A stretch of DNA of 64,000 bases from Syntrophomonas wolfei subsp. methylbutyratica (lineage in GTDB: Bacteria; Bacillota; Syntrophomonadia; Syntrophomonadales; Syntrophomonadaceae), in contig NZ_BBQT01000007.1 of NCBI RefSeq assembly GCF_001570625.1, positions 1 to 64,000 on the forward strand. The letters run 5' to 3'. A model generated the notes under the pieces. It had not been told where the DNA came from. It saw only the letters and a list, made by a program, of their open reading frames with translations, and ran no database searches. Made by a program: the position numbers and the translations under genes. Below are positions 44,131 to 53,592 of the stretch, in pieces (within the stretch, counting starts at the first letter, position 1; each line of letters begins with the position of its first letter).

Positions 44131-44645
44131 GGGGCTTTTGCTAATTTTTTGGTCACCAGCACGTCTACATGCGGAGCAAACCGTTGCGTGAAGGTAAGGT
44201 GCAGGCAGATGGAGACGAATATTGATCAGCAGGCTAGAGTGGTGTAAACTGGGGTCGATGCTTTGTATAGCCAATTTGGCTAAAATTTATAACGAGATGA
44301 AATATGTCTCCCGCTTCTTTAAGCAGTCGGGTTCCTATTAACAAAACAGGCGGCGGGTTCTTATTCCCCGTCTCGTTGCAGTGCTATGTTGAAAACATCC
44401 GGATTTTTTCGCTTATTGCTCGGATAAGTGATATTGCTTTAAGTTTTAGCTTATTTTAAACAAACTTGATTGTGCGTGACTTTGTAGCGAGGGGGGCTAT
44501 ATATAAGATAAATCAGCAAGACGATTTTTGTTTTAAATGCTTTTCTCAAGAAGTCCTTTTATCTGTTGAAAGATTAAAAGAATCATTTTGATTATGCATT
44601 TTTGTGTAATCATGAAGTCGGAGATATGATTAAGAGGTGATATTG
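44131..44645. other. Intergenic stretch without a supported gene
   Basis: The first 120 bases have a short frame (RVYMRSKPLREGKVQADGDE) that I cannot place and that lacks a start and stop of its own. The middle contains AAACAGGCGGCGGGTTC, and the last part is AT-rich. The final bases hold the AGAGGTGA site of the next gene. Confidence 0.35.
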
Positions 44646-45281
44646 ATGGCCAAGAAAAGAATTGCCTTTATTGTTGCCGCTCTGCTAATATTATCTATAT
44701 TTCCCGGGCTTGCCCTGGGCGCTTCCGTCAGTTTAAATTTAAGTAATAGCAGTGCATTAATAGGAGATAGTATAACTGCATCCGGCAGCGCTGATCCGAA
44801 TCAGTGGGTAAGTATTAAAATTGTTGATTCTTTGGGAAATATAGTGTTTTTTGATGCGGTTAAATCGAATGCCGGTGGTAATTATAGTTATACATTTAAG
44901 ATTCCTCAAGTTGCTGATGGGACCTTAACAGTAGTAGCTGGCTATGGGAGCAATGTTGCCAACAAATCGCTGCAAGTTAGTATTTATAAAGTGCTAGATC
45001 CGAAAACATGCGACCCCGATAAAAAATGGAAGGTTGTTTTTAACAAACCCGCAAATCCTAACACATTAAAAGAGCAAATCAAGGTAATGAACACAACAGA
45101 TAATAGTCAGGTAGGGATTCAAGAAGTACTACCAGAGAATGATGGCCTCTGGGCTGTCATATACCCGGCACAGGATTACCAGTCTGGCCAAACCTATGTC
45201 ATTTATATTAACCCCGATATTGCAACGACCGATGGGGAGCCATTAAAGAGCGGCTACCAAATGAGTTTTACCGTTAACTAG
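44646..45281 (+). CDS. Secreted protein with two Ig-like domains
   Basis: The 211-residue product has a signal peptide (KKRIAFIVAALLILSIF) and an Ig-like domain (SSALIGDSITASGSADPNQW) that is a clear duplicate of the N-terminus of the SLH protein at 38445, including signal peptide and ribosome binding site. The C-terminal half matches SbsA/Big_5-type Ig domains (WKVVFNKPANPNTLKEQIKV, YQSGQTYVIYINPDI). There are no SLH repeats. ATG 44646 is preferred to GTG 44637 because AGAGGTGA is then correctly spaced, as in the paralogue. It closes the first surface-protein block; its role is likely structural or binding. Confidence 0.8.
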   Translation: MAKKRIAFIVAALLILSIFPGLALGASVSLNLSNSSALIGDSITASGSADPNQWVSIKIVDSLGNIVFFDAVKSNAGGNYSYTFKIPQVADGTLTVVAGYGSNVANKSLQVSIYKVLDPKTCDPDKKWKVVFNKPANPNTLKEQIKVMNTTDNSQVGIQEVLPENDGLWAVIYPAQDYQSGQTYVIYINPDIATTDGEPLKSGYQMSFTVN

Positions 45282-45303
45282 GAAAGCCGGGCGACATTAA
45301 AGG

Positions 45304-45341
45304 GAGCACCATTGCTTATGTCAAGGGAAGCAATGGTGCTC
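45304..45341. terminator. Strong hairpin between convergent genes
   Basis: GAGCACCATTGCTT and AAGCAATGGTGCTC form a perfect 14-bp stem with a 10-nt loop. It follows the gene ending at 45281 and faces the minus-strand cupin gene. The ATTTATTAT after it suits termination on the plus strand. Confidence 0.8.
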
Positions 45342-45447
45342 ATTTATTATGCCTGCAACAGATATCTGCTTATGGAGAATTATGGGCATCCCCTGCAATT
45401 CGATATGAAAAAGAAGTAAATAGAAGTTAGATGGCCTGGTTTAATTT

Positions 45448-45783
45448 TTAGGATTTAATCATGGTCAAAAGCATTTTAAAGCACTTTACGGCTTTTAAGG
45501 CATGAGGCTCACCGGCAGGCATAATAATGGTTTCCCCGCTGGTTAAAATGTGGCTTTCACCGGAAATAATGATTTCAGCCTCACCATCAACAACCTGTAC
45601 TACGGCATCAAATGGGGCGGTATGTTCGCTTAAACCCTGCCCTTCATCAAAAGCAAATAAAGTAATGGTTCCACTGGGACGATTAATCAAGGTCTTGCTA
45701 ACCACTGCTGCGGTCTGGTATTCTATGGCAGTGTCCAGCTTGAGTTTGCCCTGGGGGTAATCTTTTTTCTCCTTAATTTCCAT
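45448..45783 (-). CDS. Small cupin-domain protein
   Basis: The 111-residue protein forms a single cupin barrel, with motif 1 near residues 50-75 (GLSEHTAPFDAVVQVVDGEA) and motif 2 near 85-100 (GETIIMPAGEPHAL). His and Glu residues that can bind a metal ion are present, though motif 1 shows only one clear His. Such proteins have many functions, from binding to isomerase or dioxygenase activity. The minus-strand ATG at 45783 follows AAAGGAGGTATAAAG. It is a single gene facing the end of the surface-protein block. Confidence 0.88.
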   Translation of the reverse strand: MEIKEKKDYPQGKLKLDTAIEYQTAAVVSKTLINRPSGTITLFAFDEGQGLSEHTAPFDAVVQVVDGEAEIIISGESHILTSGETIIMPAGEPHALKAVKCFKMLLTMIKS

Positions 45784-45897
45784 CTTTATACCTCCTTTGC
45801 GGAATACCTTCCTATTTTGTATTATGTTTGGTTAGCTATTAGTTTAATATGCATATTCCCCAATAGTCAATGACTGCCTTCTTAAGCAGCAAAACTT
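45784..45897. other. Upstream region of the cupin gene
   Basis: AT-rich, with the cupin gene's ribosome binding site at the left. No gene seen. Confidence 0.4.
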
Positions 45898-45968
45898 AGG
45901 TGTTGCCCATGCGAAGACTGCGAGCGGTATATTTATACAAGCCAATGAATATTAATAACTTTTTGCAG
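45898..45968 (+). repeat. CTGCAAAA-ended miniature element, truncated copy C
   Basis: This stretch matches the last 71 bases of copy B (52086-52156) with about six differences and no gaps, ending in TTTTTGCAG. It lacks the left part of the element. Beyond it, up to the next gene at 46263, I see no gene. Confidence 0.75.
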
Positions 45969-46262
45969 TAGAATCAATCATATATTTGATCTTAGACCCC
46001 GTAATATACTAATATCCATTTTAAGCAGATCCCACCTGTTTCCGGTTCCATTCCAATTCACCGCATGGAGAAGGTTAACCGTAGAAGGGTAACTGGATAC
46101 TGGCGCTGCACTGAATAACATGGCACATATTACCTTTGACGATATTTCCTACTTATCAATACAATTGTAATGAAATAAGTGAGAAAAATACATTATTGGG
46201 AGTAGGAGGTGTTGCTGCTAGCAAATGAGGCCGGTCAAAGGTAATTATTCTTGGAGGATATT

Positions 46263-47261
46263 ATGAATAAGAAATTTTCTTGGATATTTGTAATGGTGGC
46301 ACTGACATTATTAACGGCCTTTCTTATTATTCCGGAATATAGGTCAGCCAAATCTACGGTGGGTACGATTCAGATACATAAAGAAGGAAATCAGCTACAT
46401 AGGGAAGGAATGACAAGCGGGGACGGAGCCCAGGAGGGAAAAAAGCTAATAGCGGAGAAGCCTAAGGATGCTTCGGTTGATTCAGTCAATGACAAAAAGG
46501 TTGATTTGCCTGTTGACAAGAAGGAGGCCATGGCTAATAAAACAAGCAATGACAGCAACAAGAAAGAGGATATGGTTCAGAAAATAAGCAATGACAGGAT
46601 AGAGGTTTCGAGAGCGGGGAGCAGTGCTGCGGGCAATAAGCAAAATTCCCGGATGGGTAAAGCAGCGGAGGCTTCCACCGGTAAGTCCCAGTATCCGCAG
46701 GTGAGCAAAGCTGTGGATAATTCCGAAGATTACCAGGCAGGTAAAGTTGCGGCAGGTAATTATGCAGATTCCTCATACCCCCAACTAAGCAAAGTGCAGG
46801 GCTCATTTGGCCAGTTTCGCTATAAAGACATAAGTGGCGGCAGGATAGAAATCGACCCCCGGTGGATAGCGGAAAACATAGTTACCATAACATTACCGGG
46901 CTTAAACCGGGAGGTTCAGGTGCATAAGGAAGCCCAGGATAATTTTATCCAGGCTTTTAACTATATAAAAAATGGCAAGGCCTGGATAAACGGTAAAGAG
47001 GTTCCCCTCTTGAGCCTGGTTAAAACCATGGACGGAACATTTGTGCCTCGGCATGTAAACTGGAACCCGGCCAAAGGTTTGAGCAGGCATTCCTGGGGTA
47101 TAGCCATAGATATCAATGCCCCCAATCATTTCCGCTATGTTGATCCCGAACAGGAAGCCAACGACCCCAATTTGATACTCTGGGGAAAGGCTTTTAAGCC
47201 GGCGGGATTCACTTGGGGCAACAGTTATGGTGATTCCATGCATTATGAACTGCTGGAGTAA
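46263..47261 (+). CDS. M15-family peptidoglycan peptidase (VanY/D,D-carboxypeptidase-like)
   Basis: The 332-residue protein has a membrane anchor (residues 8-25), a long low-complexity linker rich in Lys, Ser and Asn (30-185), and a C-terminal M15 domain. The zinc site is visible as SRHSWGIAIDIN (H and D ligands) and MHYELLE (third His). M15 enzymes cleave peptide side chains of peptidoglycan, and this layout suggests an enzyme tethered outside the membrane. The start is ATG 46263, after TTGGAGGATATT, not the in-frame TTG at 46251. It has its own terminator, so it is probably transcribed alone. Confidence 0.88.
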   Translation: MNKKFSWIFVMVALTLLTAFLIIPEYRSAKSTVGTIQIHKEGNQLHREGMTSGDGAQEGKKLIAEKPKDASVDSVNDKKVDLPVDKKEAMANKTSNDSNKKEDMVQKISNDRIEVSRAGSSAAGNKQNSRMGKAAEASTGKSQYPQVSKAVDNSEDYQAGKVAAGNYADSSYPQLSKVQGSFGQFRYKDISGGRIEIDPRWIAENIVTITLPGLNREVQVHKEAQDNFIQAFNYIKNGKAWINGKEVPLLSLVKTMDGTFVPRHVNWNPAKGLSRHSWGIAIDINAPNHFRYVDPEQEANDPNLILWGKAFKPAGFTWGNSYGDSMHYELLE

Positions 47262-47305
47262 AGGGTATGGATAATTAAGAAAAAAGGTGAGCAATTACAG
47301 CATAT

Positions 47306-47333
47306 ACGGCTTATAAAGATAGGCCGTTTTTTT
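47306..47333 (+). terminator. Rho-independent terminator after the M15 peptidase gene
   Basis: ACGGCTTAT and ATAGGCCGT form a 9-bp stem (one G-U pair) with an AAAG loop, followed by seven T. Confidence 0.85.
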
Positions 47334-47432
47334 ATGAAAAAAGCGGATTTTTTGCTATATTATCGTCAGGCCCAGCAGTTTTTTTTACCTATATTCTGCT
47401 TTATTCATCTTTTTACTTGCTGTAGTTTTCAT

Positions 47433-47465
47433 TTGTAGTTAAACTTTAATATGATGAAACTACAA
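47433..47465 (+). promoter_or_regulatory. Leader hairpin overlapping the gcvT ribosome binding site
   Basis: TTGTAGTT (47433-47440) and AACTACAA (47458-47465) pair perfectly around a 17-nt loop. The 3' arm runs directly into AAGGAGG, the gcvT ribosome binding site. A second TGTAGTT at 47421 could compete for the same arm. No glycine-riboswitch consensus is present. Translational control is inferred. Confidence 0.4.
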
Positions 47466-47478
47466 GGAGGTTGGAACA

Positions 47479-48579
47479 TTGAATTTGAAAAGGACAGCCC
47501 TTTTTCCCGCGCACCAGAAGTATAATGGTCGTATGGTGGATTTCGGCGGGTGGGAATTGCCCATCCAGTACGAGAGTATCATTAAAGAACATCACACGGT
47601 GCGGAAGAAGGCGGGTCTTTTTGATGTATCGCATATGGGGGAAATAGAAGTCCGTGGTGAAAAGGCCGAAGCTTTTTTGCAATACCTGCTGAGCAACGAT
47701 ATCAAAAAAATAGCGCCGGGACAGGTGCAGTATAATATAATGTGCTATCCTGACGGGGGCGTAGTAGATGACCTTTTGGTTTACAAGTATACGACCGAGC
47801 ATTATATTCTGGTGGTGAATGCCGCTAACACCGATAAAGATTTTGAGTGGATCAAGAAAAATGCTTTTCCCGGCGTGGAAATTAAAAACCTTTCGGATGA
47901 TTATGCCCAAATGGCGATTCAAGGGCCTTTGGCCGAACAGATTCTGCAGAAACTGACGGATTTAGATTTGCGTAGCATTAAATATTATTGGTTTCAGTCT
48001 AATGTGGAAATAGCGGGGAAAACAGCTATTATTTCTCGTACAGGCTATACCGGCGAGGATGGTTTTGAAATCTACCTGTCTCCAGCGGATGCGATAGATG
48101 TCTGGGAAGCTATTCTGGCGGCCGGCGGGGAGGATATTGCCCCCATTGGCCTGGGGGCTCGTGACAGCCTGCGCTTTGAAGCCAAACTGCCCCTCTACGG
48201 GCAGGAACTGGGTCCGGATATCAGCCCGCTGGAAGCCCGCCTGGGTATTTTTGTGAAGTTTGATTGCGGTGATTTTATTGGCCGGGAGGCCCTGCTGCGG
48301 CAAAAAGAAAGCCAGCCCCCGCGGGTGCAGGCGGAGCTATTGATGCTGGAGAGGGGTATACCTCGCTCTCATTACGAAGTTTGCCAGGAGGGTAAAGTAA
48401 TTGGCCAGCTAAGCAGCGGCGGCCTGGCTCCCAGCCTGGAAAAAAACCTGGCTCTGGCTCTGGTAGATCGGGAATACTACCAACCAGGGGCGGAAGTTGA
48501 AGTTATGATCCGCAATAAACCAGTTAAAGCCCAGATTGTAACCGGGGCTTTTTACCGGAAAAAAACCCAGGCTTCATAA
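47479..48579 (+). CDS. gcvT: Glycine cleavage system T protein (aminomethyltransferase)
   Basis: The 366-residue T protein takes the aminomethyl group from the lipoyl arm of the H protein and makes methylene-tetrahydrofolate and ammonia. Conserved segments include FGGWELPIQYESIIKEHHTV, GLFDVSHMGEIEVRG, RTGYTGEDGFEIYL and the C-terminal domain with YQPGAEVEVMIRNK. Start TTG 47479 follows AAGGAGG. It heads the gcvT-gcvH-gcvPA-gcvPB operon, and the hairpin in its leader may control translation. Length is typical. Confidence 0.97.
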   Translation: MNLKRTALFPAHQKYNGRMVDFGGWELPIQYESIIKEHHTVRKKAGLFDVSHMGEIEVRGEKAEAFLQYLLSNDIKKIAPGQVQYNIMCYPDGGVVDDLLVYKYTTEHYILVVNAANTDKDFEWIKKNAFPGVEIKNLSDDYAQMAIQGPLAEQILQKLTDLDLRSIKYYWFQSNVEIAGKTAIISRTGYTGEDGFEIYLSPADAIDVWEAILAAGGEDIAPIGLGARDSLRFEAKLPLYGQELGPDISPLEARLGIFVKFDCGDFIGREALLRQKESQPPRVQAELLMLERGIPRSHYEVCQEGKVIGQLSSGGLAPSLEKNLALALVDREYYQPGAEVEVMIRNKPVKAQIVTGAFYRKKTQAS

Positions 48580-48694
48580 AGAATGGAGTTCTTAATTTTA
48601 TCGTAGTGAATCAGCTTTATATCCGGCAAAACCGTCAAAAAACATCCCCTTGTCAGAGGGGTACTTAATAAAGGAATATTATGGAGGGATGGAA

Positions 48695-49087
48695 GTGAAA
48701 ATACCAGCAGATTTGTATTATTCTCCAAGCCACGAATGGGTAAGAGTAGAAGGAGACCAGGCCTGGATCGGTATTAGCGACTATGCCCAGCATGAACTGG
48801 GAGACATAGTTTTTGTGGAAATGCCGGAGCCGGATGATGAACTGGAGGCCGGAGGGCAGCTGGGGGTTATCGAGTCGGTAAAAGCCGCCTCGACTATCTA
48901 TAGCCCGGTAGGCGGCACTGTTGTGGCTATTAATGAGGAACTGGAGGATGCTCCCCAGTTGATTAACGAAGACCCTTATGCCAATTACATTGTAGTTGTG
49001 GCCATGAATAATCCAGGGGATGTGGACAGCCTGCTTTCGGCTGCTGCCTATGAAGAGCTGTGCCAGAAAGAGCAGGGGGGAGAATAG
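48695..49087 (+). CDS. gcvH: Glycine cleavage system H protein
   Basis: The 130-residue H protein carries the lipoyl arm that moves the aminomethyl group between P, T and L proteins. The lipoyl Lys is in GVIESVKAASTIYSP. The N-terminus KIPADLYYSPSHEWVRVEGD is typical. I place the start at GTG 48695, six bases after GGAGGG; an ATG at 48689 is too close to the site, and the longer upstream frame lacks homology. It ends one base before the start of gcvPA, consistent with translational coupling. Confidence 0.95.
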   Translation: MKIPADLYYSPSHEWVRVEGDQAWIGISDYAQHELGDIVFVEMPEPDDELEAGGQLGVIESVKAASTIYSPVGGTVVAINEELEDAPQLINEDPYANYIVVVAMNNPGDVDSLLSAAAYEELCQKEQGGE

Positions 49088-49088
49088 A

Positions 49089-50399
49089 ATGAGGTATAGC
49101 CCCCACTCTCCTACCGAAGTGGAGGAAATGCTTTTCAGTATCGGGATGAAAAACAAGGCGGAACTTTTTGCCGATATACCGGACAGGCTCAAGCTGGGAC
49201 GGGATCTGGAGCTGGGTCCGGGACTTACGGAAATAGAATTGGGCCGCCATCTTAAGGAACTGGCCGGCAAGAACATGAATCTGGATGATTATCCCTGCTT
49301 TCTTGGGGCCGGGGCTTATGACCACTATATCCCGGCTGCCTTGGATCAACTCTTGCTCCGTTCCGAATTCTATACCGCCTACACCCCATACCAGCCAGAA
49401 ATAAGCCAGGGCATACTGCAGGCTATATTTGAATACCAGACCATGATCTGCGCCTTGACCGGCATGGATGTGGCCAATGCCTCTCTTTATGACGGAGCCA
49501 GCGCTCTGGCCGAAGCCTGCCAGATGGCCTGCGAAGGCAGCCGAAGGCGCAAAGTGATACTTCCCGCCACCCTGCATCCGGAATACCTGGAAGTAGTAAA
49601 AAGCTATGCGGTTTCGGGCAAGATGGAGATAATTATGGCACCGGAACGGGAGGGCATAATAGATAAGGAAACTACCCTGGCTCTATTAAAGCAGGATAGC
49701 GCCTGTCTGGTTATACAACAGCCCAATTTCTTCGGTTGTATAGAGGAAATAGCTGCCTGGGAAAAGGCGGTTCACGCCGCCAAAGCCCTCTTAATCATGG
49801 TGGTCAATCCTATCTCCCTGGGTCTTCTAAAGTCTCCGGGGGAATGGGGGGCGGATATCGTGGTAGGGGAAGGACAGCCGCTGGGCAATCCTTTGAGTTT
49901 TGGCGGTCCTTACCTGGGCTTTATGGCCTGTTCCAAGAAGTATATGCGGAAAATGCCGGGGCGTCTGGTCGGCCAGAGCGTGGACAGCAATGGAGAGACC
50001 TGCTATGTGCTGACCCTGCAGGCACGGGAGCAGCATATCCGGCGCGAGCAAGCCAGTTCCAATATCTGTTCCAATGAAGCTTTAAATGCTCTGGCGGCCA
50101 GTATTTATTTAAGCCTGGTCGGACGTCAGGGATTGGTGGATATAGCGGTTCGCTGTCACCAGCTGGCGGTTTATGCCCGGCGGCAGATGGAAAGTTGCGG
50201 CCTGTCTTTGAAATACCCGCAGGCCTTTTTTAATGAATTTGCCGTAAAAGTAGACGACCCGGCCCGGATTAACCGGCTCTTGCTGGAACAGGGCATCATC
50301 GGGGGTTATGAACTGCCCGGAGCTTTGCTCCTGGCCTTTACGGAAAAGAGAACCCGAGCCGAGATTGACCGGCTGGCAGTTTTGATAGGAGGGGAATAA
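49089..50399 (+). CDS. gcvPA: Glycine dehydrogenase (decarboxylating) subunit 1
   Basis: The 436-residue subunit 1 of the split P protein is the N-terminal half of the enzyme that decarboxylates glycine and passes the aminomethyl group to the H protein. Conserved parts are [59 protein letters not shown] and [14 protein letters not shown]. It holds no PLP Lys; that lies in subunit 2. ATG 49089 follows GGGGGGAGAATAG and starts right after the gcvH stop. The split arrangement is normal for Gram-positive bacteria and archaea. Confidence 0.97.
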   Translation: MRYSPHSPTEVEEMLFSIGMKNKAELFADIPDRLKLGRDLELGPGLTEIELGRHLKELAGKNMNLDDYPCFLGAGAYDHYIPAALDQLLLRSEFYTAYTPYQPEISQGILQAIFEYQTMICALTGMDVANASLYDGASALAEACQMACEGSRRRKVILPATLHPEYLEVVKSYAVSGKMEIIMAPEREGIIDKETTLALLKQDSACLVIQQPNFFGCIEEIAAWEKAVHAAKALLIMVVNPISLGLLKSPGEWGADIVVGEGQPLGNPLSFGGPYLGFMACSKKYMRKMPGRLVGQSVDSNGETCYVLTLQAREQHIRREQASSNICSNEALNALAASIYLSLVGRQGLVDIAVRCHQLAVYARRQMESCGLSLKYPQAFFNEFAVKVDDPARINRLLLEQGIIGGYELPGALLLAFTEKRTRAEIDRLAVLIGGE

Positions 50400-50403
50400 G
50401 CAG

Positions 50404-51852
50404 ATGAGCAAAGTAATTTTTGCCCGGAGCGTAGCCGGTGGAGGCGGTTTTTCCCTTCCGCCCTGTGATGTAGCGGAAATCGAGCCCGCTGCGGAAATCA
50501 ACCGCGAATTCTTGCGTGCTGAAGCTCCTTTGCTGCCTGAACTGAGCGAAGTGGAGGTAGTTCGCCACTATGTGGAACTATCGCAACGAGCCTATGGGGT
50601 AGACAATGGCTTTTACCCTTTGGGTTCCTGCACCATGAAATACAATCCCAAAATCAATGAGTGGGCGGCCCGTCTGCCTGGATTTGCCTTCCTGCATCCC
50701 TACCAGGTGGAGGAAAGCGTGCAAGGTGCCCTGGAATTGCTTTACCGGGCGGAAAAACTATGCTGTGAAATAGGGGGTATGGATCGCTTTACCCTGCAAC
50801 CGGCCGCTGGTGCTCACGGTGAGTTGACCGGTCTGATGATAATCAAGGCCTATCACCGGCATCGCCAGGACTTGGCTCGGAGCAAAATACTGGTACCGGA
50901 CTCGGCTCATGGAACCAACCCGGCTACCGCCCATGTACTGGGTTTTGAAGTAGTTGAGGTTAAATCCAATGAGGAAGGTCTGGTGGATCTGCAGGATCTC
51001 AAGGCCTGTATGAGCAGTGAAGTTGCTGCTCTGATGCTAACCAATCCCAATACCCTGGGCTTGTTTGAAAAGGAGATTGAGGAAATAGCCGCAGTTGTTC
51101 ACGCCGGCGGCGGATTGCTCTATTATGACGGGGCCAACCTTAATGGCATAGTAGGGGTAGCCCGGCCAGGCGATATGGGTTTTGATGTATTGCATTTCAA
51201 CCTGCACAAAACCTTTGCTACTCCCCATGGTGGCGGAGGACCGGGCTCCGGGCCGGTTGGGGTCAAGGAATTCCTGAGCGATTTTCTGCCCCGTCCGCTG
51301 GTGGAAAAGAAGGAAGAGGGCTATTGTCTGGACTATGACCGCCCCTTATCGATAGGGAAAGTGAGAAGCTTTTACGGCAACTTTGGGGTTATTGTTAAAG
51401 CCTATGCTTATATGATGGCTCTGGGTGGGCCGGGCTTGCGGGAAGCTTGCGAGCTGGCCGTTCTTAATGCCAATTACCTCCGCCATCATTTGCAGGAGGA
51501 TTATCACATAGCCTTCAAGCGTTTATGCAAACATGAATTTGTAGCCAGCGGGCAAAAACAACTGGCGGAAAACGGGGTCAGCACCCTGGATATAGCCAAG
51601 CGCTTGATGGATTATGGTTTTCACCCTCCCACCGTTTATTTCCCTCTAATTGTCAAGGAAGCCTTGATGATTGAGCCGGTGGAGACGGAGAGCCGGGAGC
51701 GTTTGGATGAGTTTATCGCCGCTCTGCGGGAGATCGCTCGTGAAGCCCGGGAGAACCCGGATATTTTGCATCAAGCCCCGCACAGCACGGTAATCAAGCG
51801 GGTGGATGAGGTTCGGGCTGCCCGTCAGCCGATCCTGCGCTGGCCGGGATGA
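50404..51852 (+). CDS. gcvPB: Glycine dehydrogenase (decarboxylating) subunit 2
   Basis: The 482-residue subunit 2 carries the pyridoxal-phosphate Lys in [20 protein letters not shown]. Other conserved segments are [38 protein letters not shown] and [16 protein letters not shown]. Together with subunit 1 it forms the P protein. It starts 4 nt after subunit 1 ends. In an amino-acid- or fatty-acid-degrading anaerobe the system could run in either direction, towards glycine breakdown or synthesis; sequence alone does not tell. Confidence 0.97.
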   Translation: MSKVIFARSVAGGGGFSLPPCDVAEIEPAAEINREFLRAEAPLLPELSEVEVVRHYVELSQRAYGVDNGFYPLGSCTMKYNPKINEWAARLPGFAFLHPYQVEESVQGALELLYRAEKLCCEIGGMDRFTLQPAAGAHGELTGLMIIKAYHRHRQDLARSKILVPDSAHGTNPATAHVLGFEVVEVKSNEEGLVDLQDLKACMSSEVAALMLTNPNTLGLFEKEIEEIAAVVHAGGGLLYYDGANLNGIVGVARPGDMGFDVLHFNLHKTFATPHGGGGPGSGPVGVKEFLSDFLPRPLVEKKEEGYCLDYDRPLSIGKVRSFYGNFGVIVKAYAYMMALGGPGLREACELAVLNANYLRHHLQEDYHIAFKRLCKHEFVASGQKQLAENGVSTLDIAKRLMDYGFHPPTVYFPLIVKEALMIEPVETESRERLDEFIAALREIAREARENPDILHQAPHSTVIKRVDEVRAARQPILRWPG

Positions 51853-51900
51853 GGAGCCGAATAGCCCCGTCCGAACTTGAGCATTCGAGAAACGACTCCG

Positions 51901-52156
51901 CTGCAAAAAACCTTTTGTTGCATAAGGGTTGCATAAATATACAAAGCGAGCGTTGGCGAAGCATGGATGCAACACCCGGCGAAGGCGAGCAGGCGAAAGG
52001 GGGCGAGCGACAGGACGTCGCGAGAGCGCTATCTCCCATGGACGGGAGATTAGCGCGGTACCCCTTGAGCCGCGAGACAAGCCGCAGGTGTTGCCCATGC
52101 GAAGACTGCGAGCGGTATATTTATGCAAGCCAATAAATAATAATAATTTTTTGCAG
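51901..52156 (+). repeat. CTGCAAAA-ended miniature element, copy B (longest copy)
   Basis: The 256-bp unit begins CTGCAAAA and ends TTTTTTGCAG. Near each end are inverted TGCATAAATATAC and GTATATTTATGC motifs. The centre can fold into GC-rich hairpins (TCTCCCATGGACGGGAGA is one). It separates gcvPB from lpdA. Parts of it recur inverted at 8660-8814 and directly at 45898-45968. It holds short open frames on both strands that I regard as chance. Confidence 0.75.
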
Positions 52157-52184
52157 TAAAATCAGAAAGGAATTACTAATAAAA

Positions 52185-53573
52185 ATGAAAGATTTGCTGG
52201 TCATAGGAGGCGGCCCCGGGGGATATGTGGCTGCTATTCGTGCCCGTCAACTGGGAATGAAGGCAGCCCTGGTGGAAAAGGATAAGCTGGGCGGAACCTG
52301 CCTGAACCGGGGTTGCATCCCCACCAAGACGTATTACCGCCATGCCGAAATAATGCGCAGCCTGCAGAGACTGGACGAATTTTGCATACAGCTGGATGCG
52401 GACTCGGCTCGTTTGGATATGGCCGGAACCCGCGCCCGCAAAGATGCGGTAGTGGAGCAGATGGCCGGCGGAGTGGCCGCTCTCCTGCAAGCCCATGGAG
52501 TGGAAGTAATCAGAGGCGAGGCCGTAGTAGAGGAACCTGGCCGGGTCAGGGTTGGGGAGGAGAGTATAAGGGCAGAGCGCCTGCTTATTGCCACCGGTTC
52601 AGAGAGCATTCGTCCCGCTGCTTTACCGGGAGCTGCTTTACCCGGGGTTTTAACCTGTGAAGAATTGCTGGAAAGAAGCGAAATACCAAGCCGCCTCCTC
52701 ATCATTGGAGGGGGAGTCATCGGCATGGAATTTGCCTGCATCTTCCAGGCCTTCGGCAGCCAGGTGACAGTATTGGAATCCCTTCCTCGCCCTCTGGCTT
52801 TTCTGGATCAGGAAATAGCGCGGCGGATGAGTGTTCTCTTTAAACGACAGGGGATAGAGATAAAGACTGGAGCAAAAGTCGAAAGCATTAATACGCAGGA
52901 TGCTCACCTGCTGGTTACTGCCAGCGACAAGAAGGGAAATATGCAATATGAAGCTGAACTGGTCCTGCTGGCGGTAGGCCGCTCCCCGGCAACTGCCGGT
53001 CTCAATTTGGATAAACTGGGAGTGAAGACGGAGCAGGGCTTCATTAAAGTTAATCAGGATTACGAGAGCAGTGTAGGAGGGATTTATGCCATAGGAGATG
53101 TAATCGGTCCTCCCATGCTGGCCCACGTTGCCTCGGAAGAAGGCCGGGCAGCGGTGGAAAGGATGGCGGGGATGGATAGCCGATTAGACTATGAGGCGAT
53201 TCCGCACTGTATTTTTACTTTCCCGGAGATAGCGGCGGTGGGCCTGACCCAGGAAGAAGCGGCAACCCGAGGTATTGATTGCAGAACAGGCAAATTCCAG
53301 TTTGCGGCCAATGGCAAGGCTGTGGCTATGGGGGAAAGCGAGGGCTTGATCAAGGTAATCTGCGGCCCAGACGATACTATTTTGGGTGTGCATATTATGG
53401 GCCCTCATGCCAGTGATTTGATTCTGGAGGCCAGCCTGCTGGTCAATCTGGGTTTGAAAGTCGAAGAGGCCCTGCATACGGTTCATCCCCATCCTACCTT
53501 GGGAGAAACCCTCTACGAAGCCCTCCTGGATGCCCAGGGACGGGCTATCCACCTGAAACCACCCCGCAAATAA
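52185..53573 (+). CDS. lpdA: Dihydrolipoyl dehydrogenase
   Basis: The 462-residue flavoprotein reoxidises the dihydrolipoyl arm of the H protein with NAD. It has the FAD motif GGGPGGYVAAIRA, the redox-active disulfide GGTCLNRGCIPTK, the NAD motif IIGGGVIGMEFACIF, AIGDVIGPPMLAHVA, and the active-site HPHPTLGE near the C-terminus. Length is typical. ATG 52185 lies after a weak AAAGGAAT site. It follows the gcv operon but is separated by a 256-bp repeat element, so it may have a different promoter. It supplies the L protein of the system. Confidence 0.97.
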   Translation: MKDLLVIGGGPGGYVAAIRARQLGMKAALVEKDKLGGTCLNRGCIPTKTYYRHAEIMRSLQRLDEFCIQLDADSARLDMAGTRARKDAVVEQMAGGVAALLQAHGVEVIRGEAVVEEPGRVRVGEESIRAERLLIATGSESIRPAALPGAALPGVLTCEELLERSEIPSRLLIIGGGVIGMEFACIFQAFGSQVTVLESLPRPLAFLDQEIARRMSVLFKRQGIEIKTGAKVESINTQDAHLLVTASDKKGNMQYEAELVLLAVGRSPATAGLNLDKLGVKTEQGFIKVNQDYESSVGGIYAIGDVIGPPMLAHVASEEGRAAVERMAGMDSRLDYEAIPHCIFTFPEIAAVGLTQEEAATRGIDCRTGKFQFAANGKAVAMGESEGLIKVICGPDDTILGVHIMGPHASDLILEASLLVNLGLKVEEALHTVHPHPTLGETLYEALLDAQGRAIHLKPPRK

Positions 53574-53592
53574 ATCTGCTAAAGGGAGAGAT

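Noticed and set aside
44131-44645. Group II intron remnant
   Set aside because: I found no domain V hairpin, no GUGYG start and no reverse-transcriptase motif.
47334-47478. Glycine riboswitch before gcvT
   Set aside because: None of the conserved aptamer blocks is present in the 145 bases between the terminator and the start.
51849-52159. Several ORFs of 76-160 codons within the gcvPB-lpdA gap
   Set aside because: They read through a repeat element on both strands; similar sequence at 8660 and 45898 does not keep the frames.
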